From Methylococcaceae bacterium (GTDB lineage: Bacteria; Pseudomonadota; Gammaproteobacteria; Methylococcales; Methylomonadaceae), in contig JAUXDP010000223.1 of the NCBI GenBank assembly GCA_030618325.1, forward strand, positions 1 through 5,319: a stretch of 5,319 bases of DNA, given 5' to 3'. The notes beneath the pieces are model-generated. The model made no database searches, was not told the DNA's origin, and saw nothing but the letters and a program-made list of their open reading frames with translations. The position numbers and the translations under genes are program-made. How positions within the stretch are numbered: position 1 is the first letter of the stretch; the number at the start of each line of letters is the position of its first letter. Below are positions 1 through 5,319 of this stretch, piece by piece.

Positions 1-1
1 T

Positions 2-196
2 CGTTTTATAGTTGTGCCTCCTCGTGTGGAGCAAGTCGCAATTGTTCAATATATAGAAGAAGAGTCTAAAAAAATTAATACGGGCATTGATCAATTAAAA
101 GAGCAAATCCAAAAACTAAAAGAATACAAAACCACCCTGATTAATAGCGCCGTAACAGGCAAGATCAAAATAGAAGGGAATGGTAATGACGCTTGA
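2..196 (+). CDS. hsdS: Type I restriction-modification specificity subunit HsdS, C-terminal fragment (5' end outside window)
   Basis: Only the last 64 residues are visible; the reading frame is open to the left edge, so the gene continues upstream. HsdS recognises the DNA target and holds two HsdM methyltransferase subunits and the HsdR subunits in the type I complex. The fragment shows the usual end of an HsdS: PPRVEQVAIVQYIEEE begins the conserved helix after the second target-recognition domain, followed by a charged, heptad-like coiled coil (KKINTGIDQLKEQIQKLKEY) and the family's terminal signature (LINSAVTGKIKI). In HsdS this helix packs against its counterpart from the first half of the protein and sets the spacing between half-sites. 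The GTG at 14 would be a start only if the left context were ignored; the upstream codons read through as coding and the homology is clearly to a C-terminus. The target sequence cannot be predicted because both recognition domains lie outside the window. The TGA overlaps the start of the next gene. Confidence 0.93.
   Translation, partial: RFIVVPPRVEQVAIVQYIEEESKKINTGIDQLKEQIQKLKEYKTTLINSAVTGKIKIEGNGNDA
172..178 (+). promoter_or_regulatory. Ribosome binding site deciding the start of the accessory ATPase gene
   Basis: AGAAGGG lies inside the last hsdS codons. It sits 7 bases before the ATG at 186, an ideal spacing, but only 1 base before the alternative ATG at 180. This favours 186 as the true start. 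Its position within hsdS means ribosomes finishing HsdS would be at hand to initiate the next gene, as expected for translational coupling. Confidence 0.6.
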
Positions 197-1652
197 ACGG
201 TCTCAAGAATACCTGCTCTCATTGCTAAGCGAGCTGACTAAGCTCCCCAATGAAGCAGAATGGGTTGAATTTAAGCATAATAATGACCCGGAACCAACCG
301 GTGAGTATATCTCTGCGCTTGCAAATTCTGCTGCATTAATCGGCAAGCAATCGGCCTACATTGTATGGGGCATTGAAGATAAAACCCATAAGGTTGTCGG
401 CACCAATTTTGCTCCATCAACTACCCAATATAAGCAGCAGGAACTTGAGAGCTGGTTATTGCAAAAATTAGCACCAAAAATTCATTTTCGTTTTTATGAG
501 TTTATAGCAAATAATGAAAAGCCTGTTGTTATTTTAGAGATACAAGCGGCAAGTCACACGCCGGTTCAGTTTAGCGGTGTTGAGTTTATCCGTGTTGGAT
601 CTTATAAGAAAAAATTACGAGATTTTCCAGAGAAAGAACGGGCGTTATGGCGGGTATTTGATCGAGTTCCTTTTGAGTTACAAATGGCTGCTGAAAATGT
701 TTCGGAAAATGATGTTTTAAAACTGTTAGATTATCCTGCCTATTTCGATTTAACCGACCAACAACTTCCTGAAGGTCGACAAGGAATATTATCCGCATTG
801 TCTGCAGATAAGTTGATTCAATTCAGTGATAATGGTCAGTGGCATATTTCAAATTTAGGGGCAATTTTGTTTGCCAAACGTTTATACGATTTTGGCTCAC
901 TCGCACGTAAAGCAGTACGCCTTATTCTGTACAAGGGAAATAGTAAGCTGGAAACCATTAGAGAATTAGAAGGCACTAAAGGTTACGCTGTTGGCTTTGA
1001 AGGTTTAATTGATTATTTCAAAACATTACTGCCTTCCAATGAAGTCATTGGTAAGGCGTTTAGGACAGAAGTACCTATGTACCCCGAGTTGGTTCTTCGA
1101 GAGTTAGTGGCCAATGCCATTATCCACCAGGATTTTAATTTAACCGGTACGGGGCCAATGATCGAGCTTTTTGAAAGCCGATTGGAAATTACCAATCCGG
1201 GGGTTCCACTGGTCGAAACTCAGCGCTTTCTTGGTTCGCCACCACAAAGTAGAAATGAAGCGATGGCCTCTTTTATGCGGCGCATAGGTATTTGTGAGGA
1301 GCGAGGCAGCGGGATCGTAAAAGTCATTACCGAAATAGAAGTTTATCAGTTGCCCGCGCCGATTTTTGAGCAAACCGAGCAGCATACGCGAGTCATATTG
1401 TTCGCCCATAAAGATTACAAAGATATGGATGTAGAGGATAGGACAAGAGCCTGTTATCAGCATTGTTGTTTACGATACGTTAATAAGGAGCCAATGAATA
1501 ACGCATCGCTTAGAGAGCGTTTTGGTATTGAAAAGCATAACAAAGCTCAGGCTTCAAATGTGATACGTGATGCCATTAAAGCTGGAGTAATACGAGCTTA
1601 TGATCCGTCAGTAGGTCCAAAAAGCCGCAGGTATGTTCCATTTTGGACATAA
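186..1652 (+). CDS. AlbA_2 (Schlafen-type) / GHKL ATP-binding accessory protein of the type I RM locus
   Basis: Seen in the 488-residue product: an AlbA_2-like domain at about residues 18-140, with E23-A-E-W-V-E28-F-K30, the GIEDKTHKVVG strand (D65) and the closing FIRVGS segment (R136, G138); a linker region at about 150-290; a GHKL-like ATP-binding domain at about 295-400, with N-box residues E306, N310, H314 and D316, an ITNPG loop (337-339) and an ERGSG loop (G374, G376); and a basic, winged-helix-like C-terminus at about 420-488. This is the COG2865 / 'divergent AAA_4' architecture, often annotated as a transcriptional regulator or ATP-binding protein and often found next to restriction genes. 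Its biochemical role is not established for most members. E23, E28 and D65 align in spacing with the E-E-D nuclease centre of mammalian Schlafens, so RNA or DNA cleavage is possible (inference). No signal peptide or membrane segment is seen, so it should be cytoplasmic. The start at 186 is chosen from ribosome-binding-site spacing; ATG 180 would add Met-Val. It overlaps hsdS by 11 bases, which implies co-transcription and coupling. It appears intact. Domain assignment is confident; function is uncertain. Confidence 0.9.
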   Translation: MTLERSQEYLLSLLSELTKLPNEAEWVEFKHNNDPEPTGEYISALANSAALIGKQSAYIVWGIEDKTHKVVGTNFAPSTTQYKQQELESWLLQKLAPKIHFRFYEFIANNEKPVVILEIQAASHTPVQFSGVEFIRVGSYKKKLRDFPEKERALWRVFDRVPFELQMAAENVSENDVLKLLDYPAYFDLTDQQLPEGRQGILSALSADKLIQFSDNGQWHISNLGAILFAKRLYDFGSLARKAVRLILYKGNSKLETIRELEGTKGYAVGFEGLIDYFKTLLPSNEVIGKAFRTEVPMYPELVLRELVANAIIHQDFNLTGTGPMIELFESRLEITNPGVPLVETQRFLGSPPQSRNEAMASFMRRIGICEERGSGIVKVITEIEVYQLPAPIFEQTEQHTRVILFAHKDYKDMDVEDRTRACYQHCCLRYVNKEPMNNASLRERFGIEKHNKAQASNVIRDAIKAGVIRAYDPSVGPKSRRYVPFWT

Positions 1653-1653
1653 C

Positions 1654-1674
1654 TTTGTTGATGGTTTGTTGATT
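1654..1674 (+). repeat. 21-bp direct repeat, copy 1
   Basis: It starts two bases after the stop of the accessory gene. The copy is identical over 21 bases to 1743-1763 and contains TTTGTTGAT twice with an 11-base period (1654 and 1665), i.e. about one helical turn, so both 9-mers would face the same side of the DNA. The flanks differ from copy 2 on both sides (C versus T on the left, C versus G on the right), which fixes the repeat limits. Possible operator; no function is shown by the sequence itself. Confidence 0.85.
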
Positions 1675-1708
1675 CTTACTTGGTTTTTAGACCTTTTTTA
1701 TGTTGTTT

Positions 1709-1737
1709 TTAACTATAACTAACTGAATTGTAATAAT
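1709..1737 (+). promoter_or_regulatory. Candidate sigma70-type promoter for hsdR
   Basis: TTAACT (1709-1714, 4 of 6 matches to TTGACA) is followed after 17 bases by AATAAT (1732-1737, 5 of 6 matches to TATAAT). A TG at 1729-1730 gives an extended -10 (TGTAATAAT). Transcription would begin near 1743-1745, at the left edge of the second 21-bp repeat, leaving a leader of about 130 bases before hsdR. In such AT-rich DNA, matches of this quality can arise by chance. Confidence 0.3.
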
Positions 1738-1742
1738 TTATT

Positions 1743-1763
1743 TTTGTTGATGGTTTGTTGATT
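1743..1763 (+). repeat. 21-bp direct repeat, copy 2
   Basis: Exact copy of 1654-1674, 89 bases downstream, with the same internal TTTGTTGAT doublet (1743 and 1754). It lies just after the best promoter-like sequence in the gap (1709-1737), so a protein bound here would overlap the predicted transcription start and could repress hsdR. That link is an inference. Confidence 0.85.
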
Positions 1764-1780
1764 GGCGATGGATAAATCTT

Positions 1781-1799
1781 ATTTGACGCTCATTTGACG
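1781..1799 (+). repeat. ATTTGACG tandem pair with 11-base period
   Basis: ATTTGACG occurs at 1781-1788 and again at 1792-1799. The 11-base period is the same as that inside the 21-bp repeats. Each unit contains TTGACG, a near-consensus -35 hexamer, but no good -10 lies at the right distance: the closest are TTTAGT at 1807 for the first copy and poor matches for the second. It may therefore be a binding site, a weak promoter or both. Confidence 0.45.
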
Positions 1800-1877
1800 G
1801 GTGGTTTTTAGTAAAATCGGATACACATTGCAAAAACATTAATAATGACACTGATTAAAAATATGGATTAATTTACT

Positions 1878-4800
1878 ATGGTCAGCCAAACGAATGAGCA
1901 GGCACTAGAAGCCAGCATAGAAAAAGCCTTAACAGGGCGTTGTGTTGAGCAGCAAAATGCAGGTGGCGATGTTGCAGGTAATGTTGCAGCTCATATTGCA
2001 GAGTCGCCGCCTGAGTATGTGGTCAGTCATCATGCTTTTAAGTTAGGCATTCCCAATGATTTTAACCAGAAGTTTGCGCTTGATGAAAAATATTTTTGGC
2101 ATTTTCTGGCGCAGACCCAGGCAAAAGAATTAGAAAAAATACAGCGCAATAATCCCAATGACTGGCAACTCAAACTGTTAGAACGATTTGACCGCCTGAT
2201 TAAAAAGCATGGCTTACTGCATTTACTAAAGAAGGGACTGAGTGTTGATGATGCGCACTTCAATTTGATGTATCCAGCGCCACTTGCCAGTAGCAGTGAA
2301 AAGGTAAAGCAGAATTTTGAGGATAATATCTTTAGTTGTACTCGGCAGTTACGTTATTCTCAGGCAAACCCACTACAAGAAATTGATATGGTGCTGTTTA
2401 TCAATGGTATTCCGTTAATAACGCTTGAGCTAAAGAATGCATGGACAGGACAAACGGCACGCTACCACGGTCAAAAACAGTACCGTAATGATCGAGATGC
2501 TAACCAGCCACTATTAAACTTTGGTCGGTGTCTTGTACATATGGCGGTTGATACTGATGAAGTGTATATGACGACCAGGTTATCAGGAAAAAGCACTTTC
2601 TTTCTGCCATTCAATAAAGGGCATAATCAGGGGCAAGGTAATCCGCCTAATCGCTCTTCACACGGCAAAGGGGGTCATAAAACGGCTTATCTTTGGGAAG
2701 AAGTATTTTCTAAAAAAAGCCTTGCCAATATTATTCAGCATTTTGTTCGGTTGGATGGCACAAGCAAAGACCAACTCAATAAACGCACGTTATTTTTTCC
2801 ACGTTATCAGCAAATGGATGTGGTACGCAAACTTATTAATGATGTGTCAGAACATGGTGTCGGCAAAACCTATTTAATCCAGCATTCTGCGGGTTCAGGT
2901 AAATCTAACTCTATCACTTGGGCTGCTTATCAGCTTATCGAAACTTATCCAAATAGTGAGAGTGCTTCTGGTGGTCGAGACCTGGATCAGCCTTTATTTG
3001 ATTCCGTTATTGTTGTGACTGACAGGCGCTTACTTGATAAACAGCTTCGCGATAATATCAAAGATTTTTCTGAGGTTAAGAATATTGTTGCACCTGCAAC
3101 TAAATCATCGGAACTGAAGACTGCCCTGGAAAATGGTAAGAAGATCATCATTACCACAATACAGAAGTTTCCGTTCATTATTGATGGCATTGCTGATTTA
3201 AGTGATAAACGCTTTGCTGTCATTATTGATGAGGCTCACAGCTCTCAATCTGGCTCGGCTCATGATAATATGAACAGGGCTATGGGGTATTCTGTGGGTA
3301 AAGACGCTGAGATTGAAGCAGCAGAGGATGCACAAGACAAAATCCTTCAAGCCATGAGATCACGCAAGATGCGTGGCAATGCTTCGTATTTTGCTTTTAC
3401 TGCAACACCCAAAAACAGCACTCTGGAAAAGTTTGGTGAACAACAAGAAGATGGCTCGTTCAAGCCATTCCATCTTTACTCTATGAAGCAGGCTATTGAG
3501 GAGGGTTTTATTCTTGATGTGCTTGCCAATTACACAACGTATAAAAGTTATTACGAGATCGAGAAATCTATTTCTGAAAACCCTGAGTTTGATACCAAGA
3601 AGGCGCAGAAAAAGCTCCGAGCTTATGTGGAGCGCAGTCAGCAGACGATAGATACCAAAGCAGAAATCATGCTGGAACACTTTATCCCGCAAATTGTGAA
3701 TAAGAAGAAGCTGAGGGGTAAGGCTAAGGGGATAGTTGTTACTCAAAATATTGAAACAGCAATTCGCTATCACAAGGCGATTAATCGTATTTTAGAAGCA
3801 CAAGGCAATCCTTTTAAAGCACTTGTGGCGTTCTCTGGTACGAAAGAAGTGGATGGTATCGAATATACAGAAGCAGGTATCAACGGATTTTCAGACAATG
3901 ATACAAAGGAAATGTTTGATAAGAACATTCTTGCTAAGAATACAGCCGGTAAGAAAAAGCCGGCTGGTGTCAATGAGGATGAATATCGCCTGCTTGTTGT
4001 TGCAAATAAGTATTTAACAGGGTTTGATCAACCAAAACTCTGTGCCATGTATGTCGATAAAAAGCTAGCGAGCGTGCTTTGTGTGCAAGCACTTTCACGA
4101 CTTAATCGCTCGGCCCCCAAGTTGGGTAAAAAGACGGAAGATATATTTGTGCTGGACTTCTTCAATACTGCTGATGATATCAAAGTTGCATTTGATCCTT
4201 TTTATACTGCGACTTCTCTATCTGAAGCCACGGATATCAATGTTCTCCATGAACTAAAAGATGCCATGGATGATGTTGGGGTATATGAATGGTATGAAGT
4301 AGAAGATTTTGTAACGCGATACTTTAACAATGAGGATGCACAAGCATTAAGCCCAATCATTGATGTAGCCGCCGCACGCTTTAATTCTGAGCTTGAACTG
4401 AAAAATGCAGCGAAGATCGACTTCAAAATTAAGGCAAAACAATTTGTTAAAATATACGGCCAGATGGCTTCGATCATGCCGTATGAAATGGTTGTTTGGG
4501 AGAAGCTCTTTTGGTTCCTGAAGTTCCTTATACCCAAGCTTAAGGTTGAAGATCCAGATGCCGAGTTATTAGACGAGCTGTTAGAGTCTGTTGATTTAAG
4601 TTCCTATGGGCTTCAGCGAGTAAAGCTTAATCAGACCATTGGTTTAGATGAATCTGAATCTGAGGTTGATCCTCAGAACCCTAATCCTCGTGGTGCTCAT
4701 GATGGAGAAAAAGAAACTAATCCGCTTGATGAAATCGTTAGAACCTTTAATGAACGATGGTTTCAAGGATGGAGCGCCACACCTGAAGAGCAAAGAGTCC

Positions 4801-5039
4801 GATTATTAAATATGGCAGAGTCTATTCGGTCACATCCAGACTTTCACGATAAATATAAAAATAATCCTGATCCACATAATCAGCATTTAGCGTTTGAAAA
4901 ACTGTTCAAAGAGATCATGCTACAACGCCGTAAGGATGATCTGGAGTTCTACAAACTTTTTGCTGGGGACGATGCATTTAAGGTGTCACTGATGCAAAGT
5001 ATGCAGCGAATTGTGGATACGGGAGTAGATAGGATTTGA
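1878..5039 (+). CDS. hsdR: Type I restriction enzyme HsdR, endonuclease/translocase subunit
   Basis: The 1053-residue product has normal HsdR length and all core motifs. The N-terminal nuclease domain (HsdR_N, about residues 20-240) has a PD-(D/E)xK site at D170 and E184-L-K186. A Gly/Asn-rich loop (about 247-268) leads to the SF2 helicase-like motor: Walker A AGSGKS (338-343, K342), motif Ia VVTDRRLLDKQL (379-390), motif Ic ITTIQKF (425-431), DEAH (451-454), TATP (508-511), motif IV around GIVVTQNIETA (618-628), motif V KYLTGFDQPKL (711-721) and motif VI QALSRLNR (737-744, with R741 and R744). A helical region (about 780-910), an acidic Pro/Asn-rich linker (about 923-948) and a C-terminal helical domain follow; in HsdR the C-terminus docks on the methyltransferase. 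With HsdM and HsdS the protein pumps DNA using ATP and cuts unmodified DNA away from the site. ATG 1878 is the only plausible start: an in-frame TAA lies at 1869-1871, and the family's first helix (EASIEKAL) begins at residue 11. The upstream ribosome binding site is weak (GGA at 1865-1867, 10 bases away). No frameshift or lost catalytic residue is visible, so the enzyme should be active. Confidence 0.97.
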   Translation: MVSQTNEQALEASIEKALTGRCVEQQNAGGDVAGNVAAHIAESPPEYVVSHHAFKLGIPNDFNQKFALDEKYFWHFLAQTQAKELEKIQRNNPNDWQLKLLERFDRLIKKHGLLHLLKKGLSVDDAHFNLMYPAPLASSSEKVKQNFEDNIFSCTRQLRYSQANPLQEIDMVLFINGIPLITLELKNAWTGQTARYHGQKQYRNDRDANQPLLNFGRCLVHMAVDTDEVYMTTRLSGKSTFFLPFNKGHNQGQGNPPNRSSHGKGGHKTAYLWEEVFSKKSLANIIQHFVRLDGTSKDQLNKRTLFFPRYQQMDVVRKLINDVSEHGVGKTYLIQHSAGSGKSNSITWAAYQLIETYPNSESASGGRDLDQPLFDSVIVVTDRRLLDKQLRDNIKDFSEVKNIVAPATKSSELKTALENGKKIIITTIQKFPFIIDGIADLSDKRFAVIIDEAHSSQSGSAHDNMNRAMGYSVGKDAEIEAAEDAQDKILQAMRSRKMRGNASYFAFTATPKNSTLEKFGEQQEDGSFKPFHLYSMKQAIEEGFILDVLANYTTYKSYYEIEKSISENPEFDTKKAQKKLRAYVERSQQTIDTKAEIMLEHFIPQIVNKKKLRGKAKGIVVTQNIETAIRYHKAINRILEAQGNPFKALVAFSGTKEVDGIEYTEAGINGFSDNDTKEMFDKNILAKNTAGKKKPAGVNEDEYRLLVVANKYLTGFDQPKLCAMYVDKKLASVLCVQALSRLNRSAPKLGKKTEDIFVLDFFNTADDIKVAFDPFYTATSLSEATDINVLHELKDAMDDVGVYEWYEVEDFVTRYFNNEDAQALSPIIDVAAARFNSELELKNAAKIDFKIKAKQFVKIYGQMASIMPYEMVVWEKLFWFLKFLIPKLKVEDPDAELLDELLESVDLSSYGLQRVKLNQTIGLDESESEVDPQNPNPRGAHDGEKETNPLDEIVRTFNERWFQGWSATPEEQRVRLLNMAESIRSHPDFHDKYKNNPDPHNQHLAFEKLFKEIMLQRRKDDLEFYKLFAGDDAFKVSLMQSMQRIVDTGVDRI

Positions 5040-5080
5040 TATGAATCTAATTTTTCGGCTTCTACTAACGTTTAATGCAA

Positions 5081-5156
5081 CTTTGGCATGGATGCCAAAG
5101 CCAAGCCTGCATGGACGTATTAACGCCCCGAAGGAAGTACTCTTGGGGTGCGGCGT
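5081..5156. repeat. Hairpin-forming block, probable dispersed intergenic repeat
   Basis: CTTTGGCAT (5081-5089) and ATGCCAAAG (5092-5100) are perfect inverted arms around GG; as RNA this gives an 8-bp stem with a TGGA loop. A second foldable part follows: ACGCC (5123-5127) can pair with GGCGT (5152-5156), or CCCC (5126-5129) plus AAG (5131-5133) with CTT plus GGGG (5142-5148) around a loop containing the AGTACT palindrome. The block is clearly richer in G+C than its surroundings. Its style (GGCATGGATGCC, then GCCTGCATGGACGTATT, then GGCGTCTCC) recalls short repetitive intergenic elements scattered through some gammaproteobacterial genomes; that recognition is from memory. It has no U-tract, so it is not a classical terminator, though it could stabilise the 3' end of the hsdR message. 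Confidence 0.55.
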
Positions 5157-5194
5157 CTCCAGAAATTAAATACCAGCCTCCGATACGGGACTCT

Positions 5195-5220
5195 AAGTAA
5201 AAAGATAATTTACTTTATTT
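5195..5220 (+). terminator. Weak AT-rich hairpin, possible terminator after hsdR
   Basis: AAGTAAA (5195-5201) and TTTACTT (5209-5215) form a perfect 7-bp stem with a 7-base loop, followed by TATTT. The stem has a single G-C pair, so it is weak for an intrinsic terminator. It is the only hairpin followed by T-rich sequence seen within the first 180 bases after hsdR. Confidence 0.25.
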
Positions 5221-5319
5221 GATCTGTGCCCTTTTTTCTAAGTGTTCATTAAATGTATTTTCTATTTTTGCTCATACCTGCTTCTTAAAGATTCGTTAAC
5301 TTTCCAGTTTTTTTATTTA

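Larger units (their letters stand above)
1653..1877 (+). other. Repeat-rich leader between the accessory gene and hsdR
   Basis: This 225-base AT-rich gap has no coding potential of note and no clear intrinsic terminator. It holds the 21-bp repeat pair (1654-1674, 1743-1763), an ATTTGACG pair (1781-1799) and a second exact direct repeat, TGGTTTTTAG, at 1681-1690 and 1802-1811. Each 21-bp copy is followed by one TGGTTTTTAG copy, at a gap of 6 bases the first time and 38 the second. The ATTTGACG pair sits in the longer gap. This looks like a duplicated module with an insertion, or an array of operator sites. The gap contrasts with the overlapping junction upstream and suggests that hsdR has its own expression control. 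Confidence 0.7.
5040..5319. other. Gene-free 3' region after hsdR
   Basis: No convincing gene starts or ends here on either strand. Besides the hairpin block (5081-5156) and the weak hairpin (5195-5215), the region holds a 42-codon open frame (5041-5169) discussed in the findings. The rest, from about 5220 to the window end, is AT-rich with short T runs and no recognised motif. The next gene is outside the window. Confidence 0.6.

Noticed and set aside
14..16. GTG at 14 as the start of a separate small gene
   Set aside because: The frame is open to the window edge and the product is a typical HsdS C-terminus, so this codon is an internal valine.
1140..1463. 107-codon reverse-strand open frame within the accessory ATPase gene
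   Set aside because: It lies antisense to the conserved GHKL domain, its product resembles no family I recognise, and the sense frame fully explains the sequence.
1654..1763. CRISPR array
   Set aside because: Only two copies of a 21-bp repeat, with an 89-base interval that itself contains further repeats; no cas genes and no regular spacer length.
3360..3773. 137-codon reverse-strand open frame within hsdR
   Set aside because: It is antisense to the motor domain with no recognisable product; a shadow of the sense coding frame.
3943..3966. Inverted repeat CAGCCGG/CCGGCTG with a 10-base loop inside hsdR
   Set aside because: It lies within well-conserved coding sequence between motor motifs IV and V and has no T-run after it; most likely a by-product of the codons used.
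5065..5300. Possible integron attC site or gene-cassette boundary (AACGTTTAAT near 5068 and GTTAAC near 5295)
   Set aside because: Neither core fits the RYYYAAC / GTTRRRY pattern, and no attC-like inner boxes are arranged symmetrically around them.

Overview
The window is AT-rich bacterial DNA carrying the 3' part of a type I restriction-modification (hsd) locus, all on the + strand. Protein character and dispersed-repeat-like DNA after the last gene would fit a gammaproteobacterium. That placement is an inference from style only; no rRNA or other taxonomic marker is present.

Layout. (1) Positions 2-196 encode the last 64 residues of HsdS, the DNA-specificity subunit. hsdM and the rest of hsdS presumably lie left of the window. 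(2) A 488-residue protein (186-1652) overlaps the end of hsdS by 11 bases. It combines an N-terminal AlbA_2 (Schlafen-type) domain, a GHKL-type ATP-binding domain (HATPase_c_4 / COG2865 type) and a C-terminal winged-helix-like region. (3) A 225-base gap (1653-1877) is rich in direct repeats: a perfect 21-bp repeat present twice, each copy built from two 9-mers 11 bases apart, an ATTTGACG pair also 11 bases apart, and a second 10-bp repeat pair. (4) hsdR (1878-5039) encodes a complete 1053-residue restriction/translocase subunit with an intact PD-(D/E)xK nuclease site and intact SF2 motor motifs. (5) The last 280 bases (5040-5319) hold no convincing gene but contain a GC-richer, hairpin-forming block (about 5081-5156) that looks like a dispersed intergenic repeat, and a weak AT-rich hairpin.

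How the parts work together. HsdM2S methylates the target recognised by HsdS. HsdR joins it, translocates DNA using ATP and cuts unmodified invading DNA. The accessory gene is translationally coupled to hsdS, whereas hsdR stands behind its own repeat-laden leader. This suggests hsdR is transcribed or controlled separately from the modification genes, possibly by a protein binding the repeats. The accessory protein is the most interesting element: its N-terminal domain keeps residues that line up with the acidic E-E-D nuclease centre of Schlafen proteins, so it could be a back-up RNA- or DNA-cleaving defence effector, or a regulator of the locus. The sequence alone does not decide between these.
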